The notes beneath the pieces were generated by a model. That model was given only the letters and a program-made list of their open reading frames with translations, was not told where the DNA came from and did no database searches. A DNA stretch of 64,000 nucleotides, taken from NCBI GenBank assembly GCA_907164885.2, contig OU015490.1, positions 235,178,332 to 235,242,331 on the forward strand. The letters run 5' to 3'. Positions 35,504 through 47,810 of the stretch are shown piece after piece (position 1 is the first letter of the stretch; each line of letters begins with the position of its first letter). The stretch is from Dolomedes plantarius. Taxonomy: Eukaryota; Arthropoda; Arachnida; Araneae; Dolomedidae. Both the position numbers and the translations under genes were made by a program.

Positions 35504-35823
35504 TCTCGGGAAAAAAGAATGCACCGAAGTAAGTATTCCATGAAGTTTCTCGATTAGATATAAATAGTCATAAAATTTCTTTGGATTAATACATCACTCC
35601 TGGGAACAGCAAATAACTGTGGAAAAACAATTGGACCACATGTTCTAATCTACGACAACTGGCCTCTTTTGCACAGGCCTTTATGAAGTCTAAATATAAT
35701 GCATTTTCACAAACTGCAACACAACAGGCTATATATTTTTTCAGTTACCACTGTAATACGTGTTATTGAAAATCTGTCTAAGCAACAAATTTTAAAGAAA
35801 ACGTGATAGAGTAAAGGAACAAT

Positions 35824-35861
<38 letters not shown>

Positions 35862-36116
35862 GGAATCTATCGTTTATATGGCAGTATCAAATCCTTTATT
35901 GAACTCAAATCTAAAGTTTGTGAATTTTTTATGCATGGAAGTAATTTTATAAAATATACGAAGCATGCATGGTTATATCATACGATTATTTCCCTATGAT
36001 ATGTTTCTACAAAAATAAACACCACCAACTGCCCCTCACCGAATCTCACCTTTTGAAAAGCTTTCTTTTATCTGAACAGTAAATAGAAGTGCAGGAGAGT
36101 ACAAGTGGTAAAATTC
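35504..36116. other. Non-coding stretch with a (TAA)n microsatellite
   Basis: About 12 TAA units occupy 35825-35861. Nothing else was recognised. Confidence 0.6.
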
Positions 36117-36830
36117 CTGTTTCAATAAAAACAGTCCGTTGGGAACTGCACAATGGCGGTTTTTAATAGTCATGTTGCAATCCACAGGCCACGAATTACT
36201 GAAAGTGGCACCAGTGCGAGAAGAAGTGTCAGATAGTACCAAGAACACAAAAAGTGGAGTTCAAATGAATGTGTTGTATAAATGTATGAACCCAGCTTCA
36301 CAAATTTTCTTCTACCACTGGTACAGCAAACGTTTCGAAAACGCCTTCTGATGCATACGGTTCAGACTGTTTGGTGTTCAGTGTCAAGCATGGTCGGGGG
36401 GCTCTCCGATGCTATGGAATGCTAACTCATGATATTCCCTTGGACCCTTGATTGTTCTTCTGAGTCTTGTGACTTTCGAAGAATATAAAATCCTTGAAAC
36501 ATGGAACATGCAGACTAAGGTTCATACCTTATTCACTAATGACCGTCTGCGTTTCTAGGACGATTACGCAGGCGTGCATCATGCGAAAGTATGAGTATGA
36601 GGTATCTCATCTTATCCTGCCCACCCCAATCTTCTGAACTTAACGTTGTCAAAAATTTGTAGGAACATCTTTTGTTTTAAGAGAGATTCAATCATGATGC
36701 TCATCTCTAACACCATTGGAACAGTTAGGAATATACTGCAAGTTGAATGGTCCAATACCTTATGTACAAGAAACAGCTCACATCTAATTCGTGCTTTTCG
36801 GCAAGACAAAGCTAGGCTTATTCTTGTTAA
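36117..36830 (+). pseudogene. Tc1-like transposase relic
   Basis: Fragments in shifting frames keep the Tc1 order. 'VSIKTVRWELH' (36119-36151) resembles the second helix-turn-helix ('VS-RTVRRELH'). 'VKHGRGALRCYGMLTHDIPL' (about 36388-36447) resembles 'KHGGGSVMVWG'. 'DYAGVHHAK' (about 36562-36588) resembles the second-Asp motif 'QDN-P-H-AK'. Stops are frequent and no terminal repeats were found. This is an old, dead copy identified by pattern only. Confidence 0.5.
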
Positions 36831-37702
36831 TAAAAAATATTATAAATGGTTATTCTTTATTATTCTGTTATCTCCATGTATAAAATGCCGGAATACTCAT
36901 GAAATGCATCATATTATTTTAAAACTCAAGTACTTAATTTCAAAAAATTAGTTTTATATTTTACTATAAATAAATGTACATCTACCAGTTACGTCATGAT
37001 AAAAGAATCAAAAAGTCAAAAGTTTGCAAAGAATATCAAAATATTTACGCGTTAATTAGAAATATTTAAAAAATCGTATTATGCATCGAAGTGAAACTTT
37101 AGATATAAGTGCGTTACTATTTTTAAGAATATTAAAAAGAAGTCTAGCGCTCTTTAATTATAGGTTTTGGTTTTCATATTAAAAATTAAAAGAAGAGCAT
37201 GTACAGTTGGACTAAATTTACTTCAAACAGATGCTATTTTCCCAAGTGAATAAAAGGTATATTTTTAACGTAACTATCAAATCCCTGTGGACATAGGCGT
37301 ATTTATTTCTTAAAACTGTTCATACATACATCGGGACAAAATGCAATTTTTTTTTCACATTTCATGCTTTTTGAAATTTTACACTTGTTGCCAATATCCA
37401 ACGCACATACATTTTGACAGACAGTTTTAGACAATGACAATGACTGCCAGTTTATTATAAATAGGATTCATAGACAGGAAAGCAATACTATTTGAAATGT
37501 TTACAGATGATAATATTTTACATATAATTTTTTTCAGATAAATTTTATAGTTATAATTTCTAGACAATTGCATTGAATCCCATATTTCAATAAAGAAAAT
37601 TATAAATAGACTTTATTATAATATGTGATCTGCTTTGCAGCTAAACAATATTGGGATAAATGAATTAGAATTAAAAAATAAAGCTTATATTTCTATAAAT
37701 TT
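36831..37702. other. AT-rich non-coding stretch
   Basis: No feature was recognised. Confidence 0.45.
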
Positions 37703-38036
37703 TTAACCCTGCACTGGGCTTGTGGCGTCCCACACACGCTAGTACCATTTTGTGTACATTTTGATTATTGTTGGATTGCTCTGTATGCCCAGCAGATGCC
37801 AGTACATTCGAAGTGTTTATGTATGAATCATAGCTAACAAACAAAACTCCTGTACTTGCTATCACTCTTTTATAGTAAACGTATATATACAAACACCAAA
37901 ATCACCAAATTTGTAAAATTTTTCTAATGGAAATATATTTTTTTCATTTGCTTTTATTTTATTTATCCTATTGTAAAGAAAATACTATTTTTTCCATCTG
38001 ATTGGTTTTCATTTGTAAAAATTGCTTATAGAAATA

Positions 38037-38971
38037 TAGGGTCTGTCCAGAAAGTGATGAGACTGATTCCATAAAATTCGTTTATTTGAAGAAAATTTTA
38101 CAGACACTTAATATTCTTCAAAATAGTCTCCTCCTGCATTAATACACCGTTGCCAAAGACTCTGCCACCAACTGATGCCCGCCTGGAAGTCTTCAACTGG
38201 AATGCTGTTCAGAACGCACGTTACGTTTTTCTGCAATATCTCCAGATTGTCAAAACGATGACCTTTAAAGCTGGATTTTAACCGAGAGAATAGAAAATAG
38301 TTCATCAGTGATAGACCGGGAATGTACGGTGATTGGGGCAGCGTTGCGACGTTGTGTTTTGCCAGGAACTCAGTCACTTTGAAGGATGTGTGGACCAGCG
38401 CATTTTCGTGGTGCAGAATCCAATTGTTTGTGAGTTTCGGGCGGACGCGCGGGATTCGATTCCTCAACCTTTTGTTAGTCCCAACGTCTCCACAATTATT
38501 GAGACACTCATCTGACATTTGGACTAAGTCCAAAAGCGCTTGAATTTTAACCGTATTGTCTGAAATTTGAGAACTTGGTGGACGTCCAGCGCGTTGTTCG
38601 CAATGGATGTCCACTCTTCCGTCTTTGAAGACTTTGTGCCACCTGAACACTTGAGCCTTGGACAAAGAATCCTTCTTGTAAGCTTCTTATAACATGGCAA
38701 GCGTCTCACTAGCCGATTTGTTTAGTTCTACACAAAACTTTATGGTATATCGCTGCTCGACACTCCGCTACATTCTGAAAACCTAACGCCACTTTCAGAC
38801 ATCAGTCTGCTTCACGACCTAACCGGACGCTGCAAAGACTCAAGGCCAACTGACTTCCGCCAGACTCTGAAGCTGACAGCCCCCACCACCCCTACCGTCC
38901 GAAAATTCCTTACCTTTGGCCTTCTGCTTGGCTAAAAATATTTAGTCTCATTACTTTCTGGACAGACCCTG
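38037..38971 (-). mobile_element. mariner-type element, internally deleted
   Basis: The left end 'GGGTCTGTCCAGAAAGT' (38039-38055) and the complement of the right end (38954-38969) match. TA is at 38035-38036 and 38972-38973. At 935 bp it is shorter than the usual 1.2-1.3 kb because the middle of the transposase is missing. Confidence 0.85.
38108..38780 (-). pseudogene. mariner transposase with internal deletion
   Basis: From about 38780 down, the N-terminal part reads 'QRYTIKFCVELNKSASETL' and then 'SKAQVFRWHKVFKDGR', 'CEQRAGRPPSS', the mariner helix-turn-helix region, with a stop between. The 185-aa open frame then jumps after 'VKIQALLDL' to 'NNWILHHENALVHTS', so the segment with the first catalytic Asp is gone. 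The second Asp is Glu ('HHENA') and the 'SPDLAP-DYFLF' motif reads 'IPGLSLMNYFLF', so all three metal ligands are lost. It ends 'RCINAGGDYFEEY', the normal C-terminus. Confidence 0.88.
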
Positions 38972-39195
38972 TACATTTTTCAAAGTTTGCTTTACTTTAT
39001 TTTATTGTAAAAAATGCATATAAAATTGCATTAAAAAATTGATTTTTATTTATTTGAATCCTTCATGTATTAACTTACTGTATTGTTAAATATTTATTTT
39101 TACAAATAGAATATCTAAATAAGATGGGGTGGCATCTATAAGACACCACGAGACCATGCCTGCAATTTTTAAATACGTGACCAGTGCAGGGTTAA

Positions 39196-40374
39196 ATCAA
39201 CTCGCAAGTTTTCAGTTATTATTTTACCCGGAATTCATATATTACCTGAGACTGGATAAATTATCGTTTCCTTCCTACAGCACATTCTCATTTTTTCCAA
39301 ACATTTACCGTAAGATCGTTGTAAAGTGAAACATCAAGATATTTCAGTTGAATGATGTTTCAAGATATTTCAACTGAAACATCCACATTTGATTCACTTG
39401 TTATTGTTTTATTATAATCTATTTTGTACTGATTGATATGGGGATGCACAGGGGTTTGTACACAGAGTAATAAATCCGGCATATAAAGGATTTCAACATT
39501 TGCCTTTGCAACAGTATTACTGAGTGTTATACCTCTTTGATCACAAATCGACGATCAGATAATAGGAACTAATACAATTTATCAAGTGTGAACCTCACAT
39601 CTCACAGGATAGAATGCTACTGATTAAATCTCATCCTCAAACATAATTAATAGTCCCGGATAATGCTAAATTCTCCTATATGTTAATTTAAACTCCCTTT
39701 GAACTTTTATCAAAATGAAGTAAATGGATTAATTGAGGTATCATTGAAATTCGAATTACATTGTATCGTTTTTGCGTTAAATTTATATTAAGAAATAAAA
39801 TGATATTTTTGAGCATATATAAAAAAATTAATGAAATAATTATAATGAACAGTTCTTATAATATTTAGGGTATTTTATGTTTTACTCACACTCAATTTAT
39901 CTGCGTAGTTTTTACATTTATATTCATGCATATTTTGGATTTAAAAAAGTCCTTAATAAATAAAAACGCTTTCTTATATTTCATATTAATATATTCCTCC
40001 GACGCTGAAAATTACTCAAATTCAATGTATTTATAAAAAATACAACACACGTTCGAATAACTCACTAATGTTATAGCATATGTATGGAAAGTGTGTCAGC
40101 ACATGAGTCAGCCTTAAGTTAGGACAAAAGCAGGGAGTTCTAAGGAAGACACGGACAGAAATCCCCGGGAAACAATGAGCGGAAGCCAAAGATAGATAAC
40201 AGGTAATTAAACAATTAGATAAGTCGCACTGTCTTGGCTTTGTTTTACTAAATTTCTAAACAGATTTCGTTGTCAATATTGTGTAACTTAATTGATACCA
40301 TTCAGTCCATATACTGTAATTAACAACATTTTCAATTAAAATCACACCCTCAAACAAGAATTTTGGTTGGCTTA
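39196..40374. other. Non-coding stretch
   Basis: Only a small repeated or inverted motif ('catcaagatatttcagttga', 39330-39350, with variants to 39385) was noted. Confidence 0.4.
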
Positions 40375-41215
40375 GGGGGCTGTAGAGTACTGGAAAGATG
40401 TTCTTTTTTCCCGAGACCCCACAAGGGGTGAAACACAGCTGCGTGTTTTTCTAAAAATGTGTTGTTCGGTTCCACCAGTTCGGAATACGTGGGAGGATTA
40501 AAAGCCGTTTCCCTCACAGACAAGCCACTAAAGCTGTCAACTTAACGTTTCGAAAGGTAATAAAGTTCGGCGTCTCAAGAAGAACTGTCAGCCTATAATC
40601 TGGCGGCTCCTCCACCCCTTCTGAAAAATCCAGACATTGAGAGAGACGCTTGAGAACGTGGGCGGTGCGGATGTGTGTTTTGGCTCCGTACGTTGTGAAT
40701 ATGCACGGGATTTTAATTGAATATGTTTCACTGTTTAAATGTTAAATATTGTTGTTAATAAATTGTTGAGTTTTCGTTTTAAAATTTTGGCCTTCGTTTG
40801 TTAATTAGAACTCTGTCTTTCTTGGTATGGATCAATAGTTGTGGAATTAATTCAAATGCCTCAGAGAGATAATGCCTTACTACTTGTCGTGACGCCACAG
40901 GGCATAACAGGCAGAAGGTCAGGGCTAGTTCATCTTCAATAGTGCAACTTCAGGACTGGGGCTAGAGAGCTTCAAGAGTGCTTCTGAAGTGAGCTCGCCG
41001 AGCAGTTAATTGACTGTCATTGACTCTAAGTTTTAATTTAAGATATGCTGTAGCGTCCTGAGTACCATTACTGTTTTTACCGTATAATAATCATTAAATC
41101 AGAGTTATATAATCATACACATGTTTTTGATTTTAAATTTAAGATTAAAATAAAGTTAATTAATTCCAAGTAAATCCGTGTCCGAGATTCTACGAAGTAA
41201 GTTCAGACAGTGTAG
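40375..41215. other. LTR-like non-coding segment(s)
   Basis: This stretch is less AT-rich and contains AATAAA-like signals near 40759 and 41151. A 'TGTCGTGACGCCACAGGGCA' start at 40885 is typical of arthropod LTRs, and 'ctact' before it with 'ctacg' near 41190 could be a decayed target duplication. The right end lacks a CA, and no internal element sequence is attached. One or two decayed LTRs are possible but unproven. Confidence 0.25.
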
Positions 41216-41541
41216 AACCCTAACTTTGTATTAAAGACTAAGCTCGTTTACAAAAGACCAAGGCGATATGGTGACCGTATACACTTATTAAATTGAATAA
41301 GATTGTATCTGTGTGCATACGTTGGAACCTTAGTGCTCTAAAATCAAGCTAATCAAAACTACTTATCTTTGGTAAAAAGCATTAAATTAGCGGAAAGAAA
41401 TCTAAATAATGTTTTAGTACAAAATAGTAAATATTATTTCGTTCAAATCTTGAGTTACATTTATAATTTTTTATAAATGCGTAAAAACTTTTTCGGGGAC
41501 TCTTAAAAAAAGTATTTTATTCTCTAAATAGATTAATAAAC

Positions 41542-42330
41542 TGTTGGGTGACCCAACATATGATAATGTGATGAAGTCACCTCACTCAAATACCGCCCTA
41601 TTAGAATTCTAAGAATTTTACTGCACGAAAAACTATTGTGTTCTGTGAATCGCTCTGCATTCCTGGGTCGAATGGGGATCTCACGGAAAAGGCGATTTCA
41701 TTAACTTTATCATTTAAGGAAGCCGGTGTTTTTTTCAGTCGTACGTGATCAGTCGGAAAAGGCGGTCTGATTGACACCGCATAACGAAAGACGCACGGGT
41801 CCTGAAAGGAGACCGCCTCTTTTGGAGCCGTCGACGGAATGGACTGTTCATCATAGGCATTCCCGACTGTTAGAGCCCAAAGGAGACGAGCATGCCGTGA
41901 CAAAGGACTAGGCTTGAAGGAGTCGAGGTTCAGCGAGTGCTGGATTGCATCATCGGACGGCAAGAGGGTCTTTTATTTAGCGACTGCGGGAAGAAGGTTA
42001 TTTAAGCAACCGGCAAGCGCCTCCAAGATTGAGAACGGGGTTTGCTTTGACTTAGGTCACTATGTACGCGCGGCAGTCTGTTGAGAGCTTCCAAGGGAGT
42101 GGGCTAGAGTGCCGTGAACAGAACTTTGTTACTTTGGATGGATACAAGTAAGCACTGGGTATACAACACCTCTGATTTTTTTTGTAAATAATAACTGTTT
42201 AATGTTATGTATAAATAAAGATTTAACTTTCTAACCCCGACTCGATCTAGTTTATTCTAAAGAGATAGATGTACTTGGTTTTTCGCCCTGGTCGGCTTCG
42301 CAATTAGGTGAAATCGGCAGTGAAGTGATA
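41542..42330 (+). other. GC-rich LTR-like segment
   Basis: It begins TGTTGGGTGACCCAACA. A TATA-like 'ggttatttaagc' lies near 41996 and a polyadenylation signal 'ataaataaag' near 42210, followed by 'cctggtcggcttcgcaatta'. Promoter, signal and tail are in the order of an LTR. The 120-aa minus-strand frame at 41601-41963 has no recognised domain. No target duplication or partner LTR was found. Confidence 0.35.
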
Positions 42331-44954
42331 TAACCCGATTTACTATAATAATAGATACAGTTCAAATGTCCTTGTAAGACTGGTGTTTATATAACAAGAA
42401 AAAAATGACATTTTCCCTAAAATTATATTAGTCAGTTCACACTAACAACTGAAAAAACTAATAATGTGTAATGTTAAAGTGGGAATCATTCAGTGTCAAA
42501 ATGGGAATAATATTACTATTGAGTGAGATTCCCATTTAAGGACATTTACCCTAATTCTTAGAAGGAATAAAAATTGGGATTTTATAACGTTTACAATATC
42601 TCTCAGTTATGAAATGTTAGATATCTTGAGATTCGAGTATAAATAAAAATTCTCTGACCGTAAAATTAGCTTTAACACTAACTATTCCTGAACGAGGTTT
42701 AATGAAAAATTTTCTATCAGACCCAATGATGATGTAAGAGATTTTCCTTATTGCGAATATTTAATATATTTTGATGAAGCATGTAGTGCTGAATTATTTT
42801 AAAGATATATAGAGATTTACCATTAAATATTAATAAATTCGAAGACATAAAACAGTTATAGCATGAAGAAAAATAATAAATTACCAGAATTCATCTTGGT
42901 GAAAAATCTTATTTTAGTTTGAAAAAAGTTTTACTTCATAAAAGTAGAAATCAGGGTTCTTAGGCGAATTGCTCTCTTCATGACGTTTTATAATCAGAAT
43001 ATTTAACAGAAAAATACACAGAAATTTAGTTCCAAAGTAGTAAAATTATTCAGATGGTATTCCTAATGATAGCAAATACCGAAAAGATTATTTGAAAAGT
43101 AGATCAGTAGAGATGCCCTTTCATAAATTGAAAAAGTATGAGAAATCTAATGAACACGATCCATTAAATTGTTAACTCTAATGATGAAAAATGTGGGCGG
43201 CAAAAATAATCATATATACTTTCATAAAATGAGATTTCCATGTATTATTCCAGAATTCAAAAACTGTGACAATGATATGGTTAAAATCGCTGAGAGGAGG
43301 TTCAAACATTATTTTATTTTATTTTATTTTATGTTTTTTTTGTCGTTACTGTCGATTTTTCTAAAGAATGCATGATTTTTACATCTTTCTCTAATTTGTT
43401 AAGGAACAGTCAGTAATAAAAATATCAAGAGTACCTTTTAATTTTGAATCACAATGCTATTTCAATAAAAACTACCCTTTGAACTTAGCTTTAAATTTAA
43501 AATGTCAGTAAGACATTAAAAGATCCAATAATAACTACAATTTTTTTATGGCCTCAAAGGATTTCGAAGACTATTGTTATCACACCTGAACAAAAAATTG
43601 TGATTAATATTTGTATCATACTAAAAGGATAGAGATTTTTTTCAAACACGTCATAATACATCTTGATCATAATTCCTTAGGTAAAAAAGAACAAACTAAT
43701 ACTTAGCATTTGCTGTGACTTGAATACTAGTAATTGTAGGATATCGAGTCTTCCTTTTTTGGATATCTCTAAGGACTTACCTCGTGCGTCTTTTGAATAA
43801 AAAAATATTTAAAGTATATTGTGTGAAATTGAAAAGAATTGAGCTTTTTAGTGAAAAAAACGTGCATTGTATTTAAATTCTGTATAATTATATTCATCCT
43901 TTGTGCCAAAGTGTTTGAAGCCAGTATAAAGTATAATTACAATGTATTCAGATGTAAATATTTAAATTTAATTTTTCAACGCAAGCAATGCCGAGCTCTC
44001 GAAATTAATAGTCTATCAACTGCAATAGGAATTAAAGTGGAGTAAGTTTAATTTTATGGCTCTCTTATTTTTCTGATGCTATTTTTTCGTTAATTACGCT
44101 TTAAAAAATGTTCGTTTCTTATTCATGATCAAGCACACTCCAGTGCATATAAAATGTTGAATTTCAATATTATTGTTCGCCAGTAACTAAAAAGAGGCGA
44201 AATATTGTGCTTTTGCATGAATACGGGAAAACTTTACTCTTCAAAGTCTTTCAAAACAACTGCAACTTTATTACAGGAAAAACAAAATACAGCAACTGCC
44301 AGTGCGGAAAACAATCTTCACTCTTTAAATAGTTTTTATAATTACGTCACACTTTGATCGTCTTCATGAAAGAAAGAAAATTTACACAAAACATTTAACT
44401 TGCCAACAGTTATTATATAGAAGCAGGTTGTAATTGTGAAAGTTGAGTTGGCTAGTACAGTACTGTGATAAATTAAGACTCCTCTGAGACTCAACATAAT
44501 TGGTACCGTGTTAGAATAAATGTTACTTGTAAATTTATGTTTAGCTGTGAACAAATTCCCGAAAATGTAAGGCGTATATACTTTTATTGTGATATGAATT
44601 TAGTGATGGATAAAATAACAAAATAAGTTAAATATAACATAATTGCAAATTATAGTGGGATAAAGGAAACCCCAATAATTTAATATATAATAATAAATAA
44701 TTTAATAATAAATAATTTCGTGAATTTTCAAATTGAGTATTAATAACGGGTGATCCATAACACATGTTACATTCTCTATTTAAAAGTACATAGGAGAGGC
44801 CTATCTATTTTTATATTAATTTATATTATATAAAAGAAACAGGTGAATATAGAATTCTAAGTCAGGATTCATGTCTCATGCGATCTATTTTGCGTCTGTC
44901 GTTATAAATTCATAAATCGCGACTAATCACTGATGTTAGCAGCAAAATATTTCG
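42331..44954. other. AT-rich non-coding stretch
   Basis: No gene was recognised. The 68-aa frames at 43169-43375 and 43839-44045 lack motifs. Confidence 0.45.
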
Positions 44955-45541
44955 TTGAAGGACATGGGTTCATTTTGCAAATACTCAGAACTCGAGTTTG
45001 AATGTAAACAGCGTATAGACTCATTTCTTAGTACTGGAATACAGGTTGTCCTCCAATGGATTCCTAGCCATTGCGGCATATATGGCAATGAGCAAGCCGA
45101 CTTGTTGGCTAAGGAGGCTTCAACGCTACACCCACCTTGTCTCCCGACTACTCTTCGAAATGTTAAGCGACTTACCAAAAGCAACATCTGTCACAAAAGA
45201 ATTCCCACTCTTAAAGAGTTAGCTGGTGGAAAATCTGGGGCTTGTCTACTTGATAACCAGAGAGTGTTTAACTTTCCCTCCTCCCCAGAGTCGATGATCT
45301 GGCGTGTTTTAGAGTCAACATCAGACATGATTACTTGCAGGCCCATCTAAAAAGAATTAAATTAACCGATTCTCCATTCCACCTATTCTACAATACTATG
45401 CACATGACTGTGGAACATCTTTTCAGTTGTCCCTCCGTATATGACGTTCGCTCTTGTGATGACTTTGGGGTTCTCCCCCTTTCTAGAGCTACCTCCCTGT
45501 TGTATTGGACTGCCTACTTGAGACTACTTGACACAAGAGTA
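44955..45541 (+). pseudogene. LINE RNase H-region fragment
   Basis: The frame at 44955-45350 reads 'ECKQRIDSFLSTGIQVVLQW' then 'IPSHCGIYGNEQADLLAKEA', the RNase H signature of jockey/I-group ORF2. After a one-base shift near 45310 the text continues as 'FRVNIRHDYLQAHLKRIKLT' and 'HMTVEHLFSCPSVYDV', the downstream Cys/His tail. The end of the fragment coincides with the MITE at 45542. No RT precedes it, so the copy is 5'-truncated. Confidence 0.85.
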
Positions 45542-45837
45542 CAGGGTGTCCATAATTAAAGTCCCACTTTCAAAAGGCTTCAAAAAAAGAACCACTGGTC
45601 GGACTGACTTCAAATTTGAACTGAATATACTGGAAGAAGAGGGAAACGAATTGGCATAATAAAAAAAGGTTCCAACCGCTTACAGCGCCATCTATTGATA
45701 CATTTTGGAACCTTTTTTATTTTGCCAAATCGTTTCCCACTTCTTCCAGTACATTCAGTTGAAATTTGAAGTCATTCTGACCAGTGGTTCTATTTTTGCA
45801 GCCTTTTGAAAGTGGGACTTTAATTATGGACACCCTG
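45542..45837. mobile_element. mariner-type MITE, almost all inverted repeat
   Basis: The ends CAGGGTGTCCATAATTAAAG and its complement are flanked by TA at 45540-45541 and 45838-45839. The arms extend about 130 bp each ('aaagtcccactttcaaaagg', 'ctggaagaag', 'aaaggttcca') around a short centre, so the 296-bp element folds on itself. It has no coding capacity. Confidence 0.88.
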
Positions 45838-45839
45838 TA

Positions 45840-46396
45840 CTTCAGAAGAAGATGGAAGGAGTAATTTAAAAAAAATCGCAAATAAAATTGTAATTACACG
45901 AACATGACATTTCACACGTTTGAAGTTTACACTTTATCATGCCTTATACTAACATCTTTTTAGAAAATTTACCAAAACTCCCCGTGAAACCATATTTTAA
46001 ATTTACAGTGACCAAAATAAAAAATCACACTATTTCGAAGATAAGTACATACTGAGATTCAACTCACTAGTACCTAACAAAAAATTATTTTCAAGAATTT
46101 AATTTCAAATTAAATCGAAATCAAATGCATATGAAATTTTATTTTGAAAAAGGATATTCTAAACAGATTATGTCTCATTATTTCAGTTTGGAATTGGATC
46201 ATCCTTGGATTGTCCTATTTCTCAAATTTTTCTGGTACTTCCCTTAATTACGTATTTTTTCTTTCAGATCTACATTAAAATGTTTGTTTTCTTAACAGAA
46301 ACACACTTTCCCTATAGTTAAACAAGATTGATATATTTTGTAACAGATTATTTCGATCCGGTTAATGGCATTGGAATTTCAGCCCATAAAATATGT
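45840..46396. other. AT-rich non-coding stretch
   Basis: No feature was recognised. Confidence 0.45.
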
Positions 46397-46398
46397 TA

Positions 46399-47808
46399 CA
46401 CTGCTGGCCACTGTAAATGCAACACCCTGAAGGAAACATTCAAATAACATGAAATTTACAACATGCATTAGCGGAGGTGAGATATGGAAATGATTAGAAT
46501 TTCAGCGCATACGCACATCACGCGTGCCAATGGCGCCACTTCATAGCGCTATTTAAGGCTTGGAGATTTCGACGATTTCAAGTTCGGCAATTGTGTTTTT
46601 CTTGTGATTTTTTCAAAAAAACCGATCAATTATGCCTCGTCGAAAACAGCGATCATCTTTTGATCAAGTATTCGAGTTCGACAGAGGAAGGATAGTGGCC
46701 TACCGAAATTGTAGATTATCTTTCAGGGAAATCGGTAGTCGTGTTGGACGAAACCAAACAACTGTAATGCGGATATGTGATCGTTGGATGCAGGAGGGTA
46801 CGACGGACCGGCGTGTTCGATCGCATCCACCTCAGCGGACCACTTCACGTGATGACAGGCAAATTGTGCGCATGCCAGTGACGGATCGCTCAGTCACATC
46901 ACGAACCATAGCACAGCACATGCAGTCTTTAGCGCATCATCCAGTGTCTGCGCGTACCATTCGACGCCGTTTACAGCAGAGTGGTCTGTCCGCAAGACGT
47001 CCATTGCTTTGTCTACCCTTGACGCAGAACCACAGACGTCTCCGCCGCCAATGGTGCGATGACAGAAGGATGTGGACGGCAGAATGGATTGAAATTGTCT
47101 TTACTGACGAGTCACGCTTCTGTCTGCAACACCACGATGGTCGCATTCGAGTCTGGAAACACCGTGAAGAGAGGATGCTGAACAGCTGCGTTATGCACCG
47201 TCACACTGGTCCTGCACCGGGTATTATGGTATGGGGCAGTATTGGATATCACTCTCACACACCTCTAGTACGCATTGCCGGTGCTTTAAACAGCCAGCTC
47301 TACATCTCCGAGGTGTTGGAGCCAGTTGTCCTTCCTTACCTTCAGGGCTTGCCAACAGCCATATTTCAACAGGATAATGCGCGAACACACGTGGCACGCA
47401 TTGTCCAACGGTTCTTCGTCAATCGCCAGATTGAATTGCTTCCCTGGCCGCCTCGCTCTCCGGATCTTTCGCCGATAGAAAACATGTGGTCTATGGTTGC
47501 TCTACGATTGACCCAGATTCCATCCCCAGCTGCCACAGCAGATCAACTTTGGCAACGTGTGGAAGCTGCTTGGTCTGCTGTACCCCAAGAACTCATCCAA
47601 AGTCTCTTTGAATCAATGCCGAGGCGTGTGGCAGCGGTGATCTCCAACAATGGCGGCTACTCTGGCTACTGATTTTGGCAGGAACCACACTTCACAGAAG
47701 TCTATAAATTTAGTCATTTGATACTTGGTCAACATGTTATCTACAAAATAAATTTTGTTGTGATATCTCTTGTCTTTCTTGGTGTTGCAATTTGGGTGGC
47801 CAGCAGTG
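46399..47808 (+). mobile_element. Structurally complete Tc1-like transposon
   Basis: The termini CACTGCTGGCCAC (46399-46411) and GTGGCCAGCAGTG (47796-47808) are exact inverted repeats, with related 'gcaacacc' motifs just inside. TA lies at 46397-46398 and 47809-47810. The 1410-bp body carries an intact transposase. All parts needed for cut-and-paste appear present, so activity is possible. Confidence 0.93.
46632..47672 (+). CDS. Tc1-family DD34E transposase (346 aa, intact)
   Basis: The protein has the normal length for the family. Residues about 12-56 form the first helix-turn-helix ('FREIGSRVGRNQTTVMRICD') and about 85-125 the second ('SARTIRRRLQQSGLSARRP'). The catalytic triad is complete: Asp159 in 'FTDESRF', Asp248 in 'FQQDNARTHVA' and Glu283 in 'SPDLSPIENMW', with 34 residues between the last two. 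'MVWGSI' is also conserved. The ATG at 46632 is the first in frame, about 230 bp inside the left end. It would act in the nucleus, binding the terminal repeats and inserting at TA. Confidence 0.95.
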   Translation: MPRRKQRSSFDQVFEFDRGRIVAYRNCRLSFREIGSRVGRNQTTVMRICDRWMQEGTTDRRVRSHPPQRTTSRDDRQIVRMPVTDRSVTSRTIAQHMQSLAHHPVSARTIRRRLQQSGLSARRPLLCLPLTQNHRRLRRQWCDDRRMWTAEWIEIVFTDESRFCLQHHDGRIRVWKHREERMLNSCVMHRHTGPAPGIMVWGSIGYHSHTPLVRIAGALNSQLYISEVLEPVVLPYLQGLPTAIFQQDNARTHVARIVQRFFVNRQIELLPWPPRSPDLSPIENMWSMVALRLTQIPSPAATADQLWQRVEAAWSAVPQELIQSLFESMPRRVAAVISNNGGYSGY

Positions 47809-47810
47809 TA

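Larger units (their letters stand above)
37707..39191. mobile_element. piggyBac-type MITE interrupted by a mariner
   Basis: The ends CCCTGCACTGG (37707-37717) and CCAGTGCAGGG (39181-39191) are exact inverted repeats, each bordered by TTAA (37703-37706 and 39192-39195). These CCC ends at TTAA are the piggyBac signature. 'gtggcgtcccac' on the left and 'ggtggcatctataagacacc' on the right suggest subterminal repeats. Without the 935-bp mariner inside, the element is about 550 bp and non-coding. Confidence 0.82.

Noticed and set aside
35825..35861. (TAA)n array considered as a CRISPR-like or regulatory repeat
   Set aside because: It is a simple trinucleotide microsatellite in a eukaryotic context; no spacers.
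41601..41963. 120-aa minus-strand open frame
   Set aside because: It lies in an LTR-like GC island, shows no domain, and GC-rich DNA lowers stop frequency.
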